From positions 186,001 to 250,000 of the forward strand of contig JADDOH010023624.1 in NCBI GenBank assembly GCA_016648135.1: a DNA stretch of 64,000 nt, given 5' to 3'. The position numbers and the translations under genes were made by a program. The notes below the pieces were generated by a model, which was given only the letters and a program-made list of their open reading frames with translations, ran no database searches and had not been told where the DNA came from. How positions within the stretch are numbered: the stretch's first letter is position 1; each line of letters starts with the position of its first letter. Shown here one piece after another: positions 1 to 9,789 of this stretch. Source of the DNA: Agrypnia vestita. Lineage: Eukaryota > Arthropoda > Insecta > Trichoptera > Phryganeidae.

Positions 1-450
1 AATGACAGTTATAATAGCAATTATATATTTTATTATTAAAAAGTATACTACAGTAGATCATTCTTCCTAAAATCCCCCACATCTAAACATTTCTTCCTGT
101 TGATAAGACTAGACTCTATGTACAACTCACAGCGATTTTTAAATAAGAAATTAAATAATAAATATTCTTTGAAGATTTTGGTGTAATGGTGTGAGTAAAA
201 AGGACGCTTTATGCCTTGGCCATATATTATTAAAAATTACGTTAAGTTATTTCAAAAAAGTTAATTCTATCATAAAAAAAATTATGAAATTGCTTGTAAG
301 GATATTTTACCATTCAAATAAGCTTAATAATTACCTAATTTGGAAAAAAATAGGATTAACACTAAAATTTCTTTGTCAGGAAAACTTAATTCATGGAAAT
401 ACGTGTGATAACCTTTGTTTAGTAAGATTTATGTTATTCTGTAGATGATA
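1..450. other. AT-rich stretch, nothing recognised
   Basis: No coding, RNA or repeat signature was recognised. The short open frames here have the biased Lys/Ile/Leu/Phe composition expected of random AT-rich DNA. Confidence 0.5.
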
Positions 451-897
451 TGTGGGGTATAAAAGCAAAGGCAGCAATCCAAAAAAAAAATAATGCAATC
501 ATCGAGGATTATTAATTAATAATGTACTGAATTCAAGATTTTATAGAAAATATACCATATTAATTCATTGGAATATTGTTTTTTTTTCTTAAAAAAAGAG
601 ATGCGAACATGGAATTCGTGTCACATCAATATTCTTACTATTTTCAAATTAAGCTAAACGCTTGTGCTATGAAAATAGGACTAACTTGCTTGTCTGGAGT
701 GAGATTCGAACCTGCGACCTTTGGATCACGAGGCGAGAGTCCTAACCACAAGACCAACAAGCTACTCGCGATATGGAAGGGATACATACCTAAAACCTTA
801 TTATTCAGTACATTCTAAATTAATAACCCTCAGTGGCAGCATTCAAAACATTTTTTAAATTTTTTAGATATTGCTACCTTTGTTTTTATACCCCACA
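451..897 (+). mobile_element. MITE family A, copy 1, split by a SINE
   Basis: The left end TGTGGGGTATAAAAGCAAAG and the right end, which runs CTTTG...TATACCCCACA, are inverted repeats. The same ends occur at 16071-16317 and 35057-35330. A SINE (579-768) sits between the two halves; without it the element would be about 255 bp, matching the other full copies. It encodes no protein, so it is a non-autonomous inverted-repeat element. The superfamily is unknown. Confidence 0.75.
579..768 (-). mobile_element. SINE family 1, copy a (tRNA-derived)
   Basis: On the minus strand the element starts GAGTAGCTTGTTGGTCTTGT, has a box-B-like GGTTCGAATCTC, then a body shared with five other copies (AATAGTAAGAATATTGATGTG), and ends in an A-rich tail. 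The tRNA-like head provides an internal RNA polymerase III promoter, as in other tRNA-derived SINEs. It interrupts a MITE A copy, so it is the younger insertion. No clear target duplication could be read. Confidence 0.75.
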
Positions 898-2432
898 CGT
901 GCAATATATCAATACGTGCAACTGCTCAATGGCATATAAACATTATTTTTGTTTGTATCTCATGATTGTGATGAGTTAAACTGCGATTGTGATTAATGTT
1001 CGATTGTAAAGCTGATTGGTAACTGTAATTATTCAAAATATTAGCGAGCAATCACCGGCGTATTTAAAGCTGGACCTCTAACCTTTAAATCACAGCTACC
1101 AATCATCATTACAACCCAACATCCATTACTCAAAATTTATATTACTATCACAGCCTATTCAATTATTCGATATGCAATGGTTCTTTGGTTTAACTACAAA
1201 AAAAAAATTTAAAATCACTTAATTCGTTTAAAGATTTTTCATTCAATTTATACGGGTTTTACGAAATTATGTTTCTATATTTTCCAGCACGATTTGTACA
1301 TAAACGTATATTTTGAAAAAAAAAAACAAAATCGATATGCTATCAACCAGGTTGAAAAATGAACTTTTGAGAAAAACGCGTTCAAAGTTTTGCTGAAGGA
1401 TAATTCAACATACAAACAAAAAATTTTAAACCGCTGTATCTCCGTCAATTTTACAAATTTCTTTAAAATATTTAGTGAGAGCATTCTTAACAAATGCATA
1501 TTTCAGAAAATGAAAAAAAAATTTTTTTGACAGTCGTCTGGGGTCTTAAATGAACAACGGAATCTGGACAATATTTTTTTTATCTTAATTTGCATACAGT
1601 ATTATAACCCTGTAAAAAGGAAAAATAATTTATCTCTTCGTAAAAAATTACCCAGCTTTTCCTAATCTTATTCTCTCAGAATTTTGTAACCCCTTAAAAC
1701 AAAATATTGTTTTACCTTCGGGGTCCGGAGTGGGGTAACATAGTAACCCCAGTCAAATTTTCGTTTTAATGAAGTATAATGGTTTTAAAATGTTGTATAA
1801 TATTTTTAATTCCACTTTTTATACAATGCAAACAAGATTTGACTAAATTTTTCGTAATTTTATAAGAAACCGTAATATTTTGACTCTCATGACTCACAGG
1901 CTTCTGACTGACGGAAGCCGTGCAAGCAGAATGAAGTGAGTGCATCGTATTAAATATTAACGATTGTCTATGGAAAAATCTCATTTTTTTCTTCTTTTGA
2001 CTGTCTTTTTGCACATTATTATTTTATTTTCTTTGGTGATTTTTTGGGATATTTATAAGGTTACAAGGAATAACAGCTTAATATCATTAATAATTATTAA
2101 ATAGTTTTAAAAATTAATTATTTATAATTTGTGATAGTATTTATATTGTTTTGAATATTATTTATTATCAATTTATCATGACGTGTATTACGTATTGTAT
2201 AAAAACTTGTTAATCTTGAACTCATTCCACTGTATTTATTGTCTTCAGTTAGTCTTTAAATTGTTCTGAATATTATTTAGAATTTATTTTATCATTAAGT
2301 CATTATTTATTATTAATTTATCATAAAAAGTGTATTGTGTAATTACATTATATTCAAAATGTTCATAAAATATTTATATTTTGTTCTCTAATGTCACTCT
2401 AGGACCATATATTAGTGTCAATAATGATTTTT
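898..2432. other. AT-rich stretch without recognised gene
   Basis: No gene, RNA or named repeat was recognised. Short poly-A and poly-T runs are frequent. A loosely inverted pair around 1010-1110 (GATTGGTAACTGTAATTATT against a diverged complement) is too weak to call an element. Confidence 0.5.
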
Positions 2433-2729
2433 ACTCCCTTTCTTTTAACTCGTAGAGTCTGCTTGTGTGCCGAAAAAACTTAGGATCGATTTTTAACCAT
2501 TTTCCCGTGATCCAATCGTGCTGAAATTTTACAGCCACAACCGTGGCGACGATAAAAATGATTTAACAAATTTTCGTTTAAAAAATTTAATAATTATGGT
2601 ATAATTTTGGATTTTTCGAAATCTTAACGATTTATTTATTGTTTAATTTTCGAGTCCAACGAGCGCGAAACCTGTTTCAATGAGAAAGGGAGTATAATAA
2701 AAACTTGGTTTTTATGGGTTAGTTTTTTT
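2433..2729 (+). repeat. Dispersed repeat family D, copy 1
   Basis: It begins ACTCCCTTTCTTTTAACTCG and ends AAAGGGAGT followed by AACTTGGTTTTTATGGGTTA. The same blocks occur at 18690-18830 and, in reverse, at 37005-37480. The ACTCCCTTT/AAAGGGAGT ends are inverted with respect to each other. A shared middle block reads ATAATTTTGGATTTTTCGAA. No coding capacity is visible. It could be a non-autonomous DNA transposon or a LINE 3' region. Confidence 0.6.
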
Positions 2730-2786
2730 GATTGTCTGTTTAAAAAAAATAATTAAAAAAAAAGATTTTTGGGGTTTAGTTGTAAC

Positions 2787-2802
2787 CCCGTTCCGGAACG
2801 GG
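2787..2802. repeat. Perfect 16-bp GC-rich palindrome
   Basis: CCCGTTCCGGAACGGG is a perfect palindrome within AT-rich DNA, with an extended imperfect stem TAACC...GGTTA around it. It might be a transcription-factor site or a hairpin. No function is assigned. Confidence 0.6.
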
Positions 2803-2859
2803 AGGGTTAATAATAAACTAAAACCACGATCGACACTCTTCATCATAATACACATTTTT

Positions 2860-3130
2860 TTAATTCTCACACATAGCGCTGCCGCGACCGACAAAGTGGA
2901 CAATTACATTCACACTCGGCTCCTCGCTGGCGCACTTTAACCACGTATTCTATTTCAACTTAAAATTCCGCTCGCCGTCCCGCCGCCGCCGCGCCGCGCA
3001 CCGTATCGAACCCCAAATGACCACACCGCCATCACTGGCAGCAACATCTGACCGACATTATCACGCTGCTATTATTGTTACATCCAACGCTCGTTATTGG
3101 TCGGACCCAAAACAAAACACGGACCAAGAG
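2860..3130. other. CpG/GC-rich unique island
   Basis: Base composition changes sharply to GC-rich with runs of CCGCCGCCGCGCCGCGC. No repeat family seen elsewhere in the window lies here, and no convincing coding frame. Such islands in an AT-rich insect genome can be conserved regulatory DNA or part of an unrecognised exon. Confidence 0.3.
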
Positions 3131-3239
3131 AATTAAACGAATGCGTCCTTATTTCATATTTCAGATGAAAATTTCCCCGGTGGAACTTTTTAAACCGGCT
3201 AAAAAATAATCCGATATAAACAAGAAGAACTACACATAT

Positions 3240-3790
3240 GTTTATTTATTTTATTTATTTAACACCCTCATGGGCTTTTACAAATATACAGAATATAAAT
3301 TTAAACAAATAACATAAGACAGATAGATATACAGTTAAAAGGTACAAGTACATATAATAGAATTGTGTAAATTTACATTGCTGTATAAGATTCAAGTGCA
3401 TAATAAGATTTGTGTAAATTGCAGTTAAAAAGATTCAAGTACATCATATAGATTTGTATAAAATAATAAGAGAAGTTAAAGTAGTGAGAAGAAAATGATT
3501 GTAGTAGTAAGAAAAATAAGAAATAGATTGCAGTAAAAAATATTCAAATACATCTTTTAGATTCGTGTAAATAGAAAAGAGAAGTTTCCATTTCCATTTT
3601 GTTGAGATGTAAAGAATTGTATCAACTTTGTCCTATATACAGTTATATTATCAGCAAAAATGTCAGCCACCTCTGAATGTTCATTCCCTAATGAGTGTAG
3701 TCTGAGGATTACAGAGATTGCTAATGTATTAATACTGACATTTCCTCTACGACATGATCGAGGATTTTCCAATACTTGTGACATTTTAGA
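3240..3790 (-). mobile_element. LINE 3' region with ORF2 C-terminal remnant
   Basis: A TTTATTTATTTTATTTATTT run at the left, the complement of an A-rich LINE tail, is followed by CATGGGCTTTTACAAATATA. The complement of a similar phrase lies next to a poly-A tail at 17009-17045. Degenerate direct repeats (AAGATTCAAGTACAT... about every 60 bp) fill 3330-3580. At the right, the minus-strand frame 3557-3784 encodes VADIFADNITVYRTKLI, which resembles the LINE ORF2 C-terminus at 39956-40177 (YADILADTLSSFKNSLI). It is a 5'-truncated dead copy; the clade is uncertain. Confidence 0.5.
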
Positions 3791-5049
3791 GCAAACGAGA
3801 AATCGATAGAATGCGCGACCATATTCGCGAAACTTTCAGAACATCAAGTTTATATAAACGGTGGCGACATCGCGTCGAAACTGTCTTGTCTTGACATTTG
3901 GCAAAACCACAGAATTGATATAGCGATCCAGTGCGAGTATTGGCGACCATCTATTAAAGTACCAGAGTACCTAACTGCGTGCGGAATATTTAGAGTTTTC
4001 CACAGATGGCAAATATTCTGTAAGGCCAATATAAAGTTTTCTACAGACGATTGACTAGTGAGAAAGTGTACAGTGTGAATTACGGATTAGAGTGTTCTAG
4101 TTAAGATTGTGCCCGATGACTTTGTTCACGACAGATTATTTCACTGATAAGTTCAAAGGACAATTTTTAAACTGATTTTAACTTACTTTTATAAGCTTGA
4201 TTAAATATATTTAATATAATGACCACAGTAAAGAGTGAAGGAAATTTAAAAAAAAACCCACGTTGACACTGTACAAAAAACTAAATATCGTTTCAGTTAT
4301 AATAGTTCCTTTCATCAGTACTGTATACCTAGTTGTTTTATTTACAGTCGTGATATAAAAAATAATTATATAAAAGTAATAATTACACTGCGCTATAGAT
4401 TAACTATCGTATCCATATATGACAAACTTTCATTTAAAAAAAACAGAGCTGCCACCTAGCGGGACTAGAGAATCACATCCCATATATCCCTGTCTACAGT
4501 TTTCACGAATGTCCGAATCATAATATTTTATCCCGAAACATTCGGGATTAACATTTTGGATAAATTTCGAAGTACTAAAATGAGATCAAGACGCCACAAT
4601 ATTTTTTCATTATAATCTCATCATCCGATGTTCGATGAAGCCTGTCCTTCGCGATTTTGGGTCCTCTAATAAAATCAATCTATATTATAATTTTTATCTG
4701 TCAATCTCGCATCATTGTATTATATTTTGTTCAAAGATTCTTTATTTATTAAAATATGAATATCTTTCTTGAATTCTCTTTGTTCTTGTCATTTTTTAAC
4801 ATTTGAGAATTTAGCTTTTTCTTATTCCAAAAACTAATAAAATGTGAAACAATATGGCCGAAGCAGTAGCAAAGAATTGAGTATTTCGTCATTGATTATT
4901 GATTAATTTTAGGTACCAAGAAATTAATCAAAAATATCATTCAAAAATTTTTCTAGATTACACTTATTAATAAGGGTTCATATATACTTTGATTGCAGGT
5001 TTTGGGCAATTTTTTGAAAAATTATTAATGCCATATATTATATAAGCTA
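3791..5049. other. Stretch without recognised gene
   Basis: Nothing was recognised on either strand. The sequence is moderately AT-rich, apparently unique within the window, and lacks open frames longer than about 60 codons with gene-like composition. Confidence 0.45.
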
Positions 5050-5180
5050 TGAGGTCGTAAATTGTAGCAAAACACATCACAAAAACACTGAGGCTAGAGA
5101 GAGTAATGATGTTTAGTGACCTCACCAGGAATCGAACCTGGAATCTCCGGTATCAGAAGCTAATGTCATGCCCACTTCAA
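5050..5180 (-). mobile_element. SINE family 2, copy 1 (truncated)
   Basis: On the minus strand the box-B-like phrase CCAGGTTCGATTCCTGGTGA (5119-5138) is preceded by a diverged tRNA-like head and followed by a body ending AGTGTTTTTGTGATGTGTTT. The copy at 50070-50205 has the same order with a better preserved head. A genuine tRNA gene is excluded because no cloverleaf with acceptor and anticodon arms can be drawn. Confidence 0.55.
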
Positions 5181-5181
5181 T

Positions 5182-5338
5182 GTTTTTTTTTAAATAAATG
5201 CATTACATAATACGTGTGGCATCAATAACTTTACTATATTCATATTAATATAAATGCTTGTGCTTGAAAGTAAAATACGTCTTAAACCATCGACCACTGG
5301 ATCACGAGGCAATAGTCATAACCACTACATCATGTTAC
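5182..5338 (-). mobile_element. SINE family 1, copy b (diverged)
   Basis: In reverse it reads TGTAGTGGTTATGACTATTG CCTCGTGATC near the 5' end, has a decayed box B, and shares the family's 3' body (TGATGCCACACGTATTATG) and A-rich tail at 5187-5200. It abuts the SINE family 2 copy and the following LINE fragment, so this is a cluster of retroposed sequence. Confidence 0.6.
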
Positions 5339-5342
5339 ATAT

Positions 5343-5729
5343 GTGACATTAATATATGACAGAATAAAGAAAGGAATACTGAGGTGGTTTGGTCATGTAG
5401 AACGTATGAGCGAGGAAAAGATGGTTAAGAAAATATATGGGGCGAATGTTGAAGGCAACAGGGCATCCACGAAAGAACTACAATCACTACATCAAATACT
5501 ACAAATATTGGATGATGGCCCTGTCAAAAGTATCAACAACCGTAGAGCTTGCATGAGAAGATGTATGAATGTAGCCGAATCAAAAGTGGTGGGCCAAGAT
5601 AGAAAAATATGGCATCCTTTCTGCCTACCACTGCGGGAAAACAGCGTGATGGTTGTTAAAAATGCAAGTGAATGGCCGTATGCTGATAGCAGGTGTGCTG
5701 AATTGCTGCTGTGCTGCACTGCGGCATAG
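5343..5729 (+). pseudogene. LINE ORF2 C-terminal fragment (RTE/Jockey-like)
   Basis: The 128-codon frame opens into RWFGHVERMSEEKMVKKIYG, the conserved block that follows the reverse transcriptase domain in many insect LINEs. It continues through NNRRACMRRCMNVAE and KVVGQDRKIW. Relative to the intact tail at 7227-7397 the frame then slips: the expected end (SAYPCGETA-stop) is read as FCLPLRENSVMV. About 20 residues near RGRPRKTW are also altered. The reverse transcriptase and endonuclease domains are absent, so this is a 5'-truncated, frameshifted relic. The sequence after about 5660 is flanking DNA that happens to stay open. Confidence 0.7.
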
Positions 5730-5739
5730 CACGGTTGCC

Positions 5740-6300
5740 ATGCACCACCGACCAGTCGGCGAATGAATGGGAACGATTTGGGATTCTTCGCTTGTAAAAA
5801 TGTTCTGGATGAGCGTGTGTTGCCGTTCACTGTACCGATGTTAAATTTACGACACGACACATTCCATCGATAATTTTCTCATCCTTGCCATCCGCCGTAA
5901 GTCCCCTGTACTAAATTATTTTTTATCATCGATGCATGTGATGTAACTCGCGCAGCACGTCATCGTGAATAGCAAACATCACTTGGCAGGATGCTAGTTC
6001 AACTTTTTATAAAGCTCGAGTGTCTGTCGAATAAATCCTCTCCGTATTGGCGGGAGATCCATCGTAACTCGGAAGAATTTACGGCGGCCGCTGCGAATCG
6101 AAGGGACGCGAACGCGAAGCGCGCCTGGACCGACCGCGTTGCATTTTCCATTGCATTCTTAAAAGATTATTTTATAATTATCCGGCGGCTATTAAAATGC
6201 AGAGTTACAAATGCGCATCTGCGGCTTTGCGAGGATTTAATGCGCCCCGAACGGCAATCCGCGTTACTTAAATGCCCAACTAATTAGTGTGCAGCCAGGG
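5740..6300. other. GC-richer unique island, candidate regulatory DNA
   Basis: This block is unlike any repeat in the window and contains CGGCGGCCGCTGCG and an AT-rich homeodomain-type core (CCCAACTAATTAGTG, 6277-6291). A 98-codon frame (5991-6287) matches no family I know and is probably fortuitous. Balanced composition and lack of repeats fit conserved non-coding DNA. Confidence is low. Confidence 0.3.
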
Positions 6301-6391
6301 ATCTAATGCAATCTATTTTTCTAGATTTTTTTCCGAGTTATATTACGTGTATTTCGTTATTCATTGTGGCGGAAATGCGATACCAGAACTA

Positions 6392-6655
6392 ACGACGATT
6401 TATATGAGAAACGTGCATGAAAGTCTTTGATACGATAGCCCAGGGCCTACAACCTGGAGCTTTATGAGCTGGCGTATGCGATCACTCTACGAGATGCAAC
6501 TTTCACCGATTCCATCGTAGGAATATCCACATGTTATTAAATTTTTTATAGTTTATGTTTCAAATTAAAACCTTCCATATATTTGAAGGGACGATGCTAT
6601 CTGTAGTCCTTACCATAAAATAGTAGATATACGTAGATTTCGCAGCTGGTAATGA
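6392..6655 (-). mobile_element. Repeat B/K copy (minus)
   Basis: It carries the family's signature blocks in order: TTTATATGAGAAACGTGCAT, a diverged GATAGCCCAGGGCCTACAAC, ATGAGCTGGC, GATCACTCTACG, CACCGATTCCATCGTAGGAA and CCACATGTTATTAAATTTTT. The right end ATTTCGCAGCTGGTAATGAT matches 35395-35415. The full version of this non-coding element is at 36045-36345 on the plus strand. Confidence 0.6.
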
Positions 6656-6806
6656 TGGCCCTGTTAAAAGCCATAACAACCGTAGAGCTGAGAAGATTTA
6701 CGAATGTAGCCGAAGCAAAAACGGTATGCCAAGATAGAAGAATATGGCGTTCTATCCTCTCTGCCTACCCCTTCGGGGAAACGACGTGATGGTTAGTTAG
6801 TGATAC
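6652..6806 (+). pseudogene. LINE ORF2 tail fragment
   Basis: GATGGCCCTGTTAAAAGCCA encodes the DGPVKS block of the WFGHVERM-type LINE, followed by NNRRA. A deletion and frameshift then remove CMRRCMN. The nucleotide sequence resumes as GAATGTAGCCGAAGCAAAAA and ends GGGGAAACGACGTGATGGTT plus a TTAG repeat, matching the tail at 7227-7410. Only the last about 150 bp of the element are present. Confidence 0.65.
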
Positions 6807-6899
6807 CTCTAAATTTTTAATGTGGAGTATTAAGCAATATTTTTTTATGTTCCGAGAATACAATTACTGGATTTGTTCACTGGGGTATTATTATTTAAT

Positions 6900-6995
6900 G
6901 TAAATAAATCAGTGAAGTCTCACAGAAACGAGGCTATTTATGTGACAAACATGTATTGAAGTCTTTTATACCATGGCCCAGAACACTTTTTTAAA
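6900..6995 (-). repeat. Repeat B fragment
   Basis: AAGTCTCACAGAAACGAGGC, TATTTATGTGACAAACATGT and TACCATGGCCCAG reproduce one end of repeat B in minus orientation. The rest of the element is missing. Confidence 0.5.
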
Positions 6996-7149
6996 AGCCA
7001 TTTTTAGTGTTTTCTCTATTAATAGCTAGCTGTTTGTACCCGGTTTAGGATTTAGCTAAAAATTAACGGGACAAAGGTTCCATTGTTTTGCAAAATCAAA
7101 AAATTACAGTCAAATCGGCCAAACGGTGTAGATTTGAAGAATAAAAAAT

Positions 7150-7690
7150 TACCTGCTCGGCTTCGCACGCGTAAATTGTAACCTTTAGTAATTTTGTATC
7201 AATTTGTGTATTAACCTTAACAGACCTGGCACGATCAGGTACTACAAGTATTTGAGGATGGCCCTGTTAAAAGCCACAACAACCGTAGAACGTGTATGAG
7301 AAGATGTATGAATGTGGCTGAAGCAAAAGTGGTGTGCCAGGATAGAAGAGTGTGGCGTTCAATCCCCTCTGCCTACCCCTGCGGGGAAACGGCGTGATGG
7401 TTAGTTAGTTATTTAGTTACTTATAGATATATATCGTCGCGGATTTTTTATAGAACTTTAAGTTCTACAACTTCTCCATACAAAATATTTAAATATTTCT
7501 TACCGTTAAAGCAGCATTCGTAAAAAACGCATTGCTTGATCATTTTTTTGTCGACTTTAGTTCTAAAATAAGTCAACACGAAAAGCCCTTTCATTTTAAC
7601 GGGATAATATATAGCCTATGTCCCCTCTGAAAATCTATTCTAAATATTGGTGAAAGAATTTTTGTAATCGGATAATAATCTTTTTTGCTG
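7150..7690 (-). mobile_element. Helitron remnant (family of 55560-55952), split by a LINE tail
   Basis: Read in reverse, 7415-7690 matches the Helitron body at 55610-55880, including GTTAAAATGAAAGGGCTTTT and the complement of GTCGACTTTAGTTCTAAAAT. The 3' portion (CGCGTGCGAAGCCGAGCAGG) lies at 7153-7172, beyond the LINE fragment. The LINE therefore appears to have inserted into the Helitron. The termini are decayed. Confidence 0.5.
7227..7397 (+). pseudogene. LINE ORF2 C-terminus, intact last 56 codons
   Basis: An uninterrupted frame runs WHDQVLQVFEDGPVKS, NNRRTCMRRCMNVAEAKVV, CQDRRVWRSIPSAYPCGETA and then stop TGA. It is the best preserved tail of the LINE family with fragments at 5.3, 6.7, 32.1, 45.7, 49.2, 49.5 and 60.2 kb, and serves as the reference for judging their damage. 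It is 5'-truncated, with no reverse transcriptase domain. It is followed by ATGGTTAGTTAGTTATTTAG, the short-repeat tail that other copies show as TTAG or TAAG repeats. It sits within a minus-strand Helitron remnant. Confidence 0.75.
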
Positions 7691-7699
7691 TCATTGAGG

Positions 7700-8270
7700 A
7701 AGTATATCTTTTAATTCACTGAATTTCATAAATATATCGTGAGGTAAAAATACGGGTCTAATGAATCTATCTATAAATCTAAAGATAGAAACAAGACCTT
7801 ACAAACCTAAATTATTTACCTACGCATTAAAAATGACAAATTACCGCATACTTTATTTAAAAGGGTTAGGTCAACTTTTGTATCCTTTGAATGAATAATC
7901 AATTAATTAGTTTATCAGATCAGCGTGCGATGTTTGCCCATTTCAATAACCCGTTTGTGTTTCCGTTTTAGCGGTCCCTTTTTGTTTACTGAGATTTTCC
8001 AATTAGCCTGCAGCGTATTATAGAGTAAGTCCCGTTCCGCGTGGCGGGAGGCAGGAACGGTTAATCCAGGTCTCAAAAGTGCCGGAATGAGGAAACGGGA
8101 TAGTCGTCAGTCGTCACATTGTTCCAGCTGCCGAGCATTCGCAAACATGAATAATTCAGGGAATAATTCATTCCCACGGGACCGATGAGAGCTATGCGCG
8201 TATCCTGGGCGCGAATTTATCCGCAGAATTCTTCTTCCATTCTGGAGCTCGCAAGATACATGATACGCGG
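7700..8270. other. Mixed stretch with a GC-richer island at 7920-8110
   Basis: No gene was recognised. The part around 7930-8110 is apparently unique, GC-richer sequence (GTCCCGTTCCGCGTGGCGGG) without a coding frame, another candidate conserved non-coding segment. Confidence 0.3.
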
Positions 8271-8271
8271 G

Positions 8272-8363
8272 ATATAAATGCAAAAGCAGCAAAAAAAAAA
8301 GTGTTTTGAATGTAGTCACCGAGGATTACTAATTTAGAATGTACTGGATTCGATGTTTTATAG
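8272..8363 (+). repeat. MITE family A, left half
   Basis: ATAAATGCAAAAGCAGCAAA, TAGTCACCGAGGATTACTAA and ATGTACTGGATTCGATGTTT reproduce the first 90 bp of MITE A. The element is cut by a sequence resembling a Helitron end. A phrase near 8783 (ATCCCTTCCAAAATCATGTT) is shared with the middle of the MITE A copy at 16180, which suggests the second half resumes there in decayed form. Confidence 0.5.
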
Positions 8364-8760
8364 TAAACAAGCTGTGCCAGCGCGGCTTTGCACGTGTAGA
8401 TTTTTAGAAGACTGTTTGGATCGTCATAAAACTTTCGCGGACCTTCTAGGACCTTCTCCTTCCAGAACATTCTAGAGCAGATTTTTCCGGAACCTTCTAG
8501 ACTCACTGACGCGGTCAGCGCGCTTATTTTGAAACAATCTGAAGCCTTTGCGGCCTTCCCGTAGCAAAACAATGCGCTAAGAAGCACATTTTCGTCACCC
8601 ACTCCCACCCACGCACATCCACCCCCACCAAACTCGCATATTTTCGATGTGACACCAAGGGCTATCCACCACCATAAAAACCGGTGGGTGGTTGTGGCTG
8701 GTTGTGGAGAAAACTTGGCGCGTAGGAAAACACGGATTTCTTTATATATTTATATATATA
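8364..8760 (-). repeat. Decayed Helitron 3' end and unassigned repeat-like DNA
   Basis: AGCTGTGCCAGCGCGGCTTT, followed by GCACGTGTAGA, is the complement of the Helitron 3' end at 55913-55952 (TCTACGCGTGCAAAGTCGCG). The terminal CTAG is mutated. The rest contains phrases such as GGACCTTCTAGGACCTTCTC and is otherwise unassigned. Confidence 0.35.
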
Positions 8761-9789
8761 TTGATATATTGATATAGGTATATCCCTTCCAAAATCATGT
8801 TTCCAAATCACTATTAAAAGCAAGGGTAGCATTATCTACTTCAACAAAACAACCCCCAAGAATATGTCACGTGACAAAATGGCCGCATCGTGCTAAAGTG
8901 AGACATTAATTGGCTGAAACATCACAGCAAAGATAAAAATATCCAATCATGTAAATAGCAAAAGCAGCAATGTCCATTATTTGGTCACAAACACAACAAC
9001 ATCCATGTTTAAAAGTATTTATGTATTTATCACGTGTATTAAAGGAATACTGAGGTGGCAATTGTTTTTAAAAACTTATTACCAAAAATACGTAGGTTTC
9101 ATAGATTCCAGAGAAATTTCTTGAGTAGTAATAGGTTTTGTTGTATTAATGTCTGAAACACGTCAGTGGGGTATTGGTGTATTTGCTTTTTTACACCTCA
9201 TACGTTTATTTCAATCGTCATTGGCTTGCTGTTAATACGATTTGGCTTACATGTACCTTTAGTTACATGCAAGCCATGCAAATCAATCTTCCTTTGATTT
9301 CTGCTTCAGATAACTTTTATCAATAATTATAGATGATTCTAGATCAATGAACTCTCTTACGGTTTGGACTTTAAAGAAGGTATCTTTTCTCTTACACTAG
9401 CTGTAACTAGTTGCTAGTGTTGAGATAAATCATGATTGTAAATTTGATTATGTGTTTAGTGTTCATTGTTCAATCACAGTAATCAATCGAATACCAACAC
9501 AATCATAATTTGCCTCACCTCTATTATTCGAATCTTTAACGTAAATAGTGTGCAATTTTTCAACTACATTTTGTTCAGTTTTATATTTTCTTCAGGTGCG
9601 GATGATCAGTTTGCATATTCTGTAAAAACGGGTTATGTATAATGTTTGTCTAGACGAAATAAAAAAGTAAACTGTTGTCAATCATTGGTGGAATCGGTGA
9701 TCGTTACACTGTATAAAGTGATAAAATAAGCCAGCCAATAACATGCGCATTAGTGGCATGTGAGCATGCGCAGCATTGAGCTTCTTGAG
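8761..9789. other. Stretch without recognised gene
   Basis: It contains an AT microsatellite-like run near 8744-8775, a 17-base LINE scrap at 9042-9058 (AAAGGAATACTGAGGTGG) and a weak repeat B-like block at 9684-9737 (GGTGGAATCGGTGATCGTTA). No coding or RNA gene is seen. Confidence 0.4.

Noticed and set aside
690..768. tRNA gene (box-B-like GGTTCGAATCTC in reverse)
   Set aside because: Six copies share a long non-tRNA body and A-rich tail; no acceptor stem or intact anticodon arm. It is a SINE head.
5111..5180. tRNA gene on the minus strand
   Set aside because: A related copy at 50127-50205 has the same extended body; the cloverleaf is incomplete. Called SINE family 2.
5492..5860. 122-codon minus frame
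   Set aside because: Lies antisense to the LINE fragment at 5343-5729.
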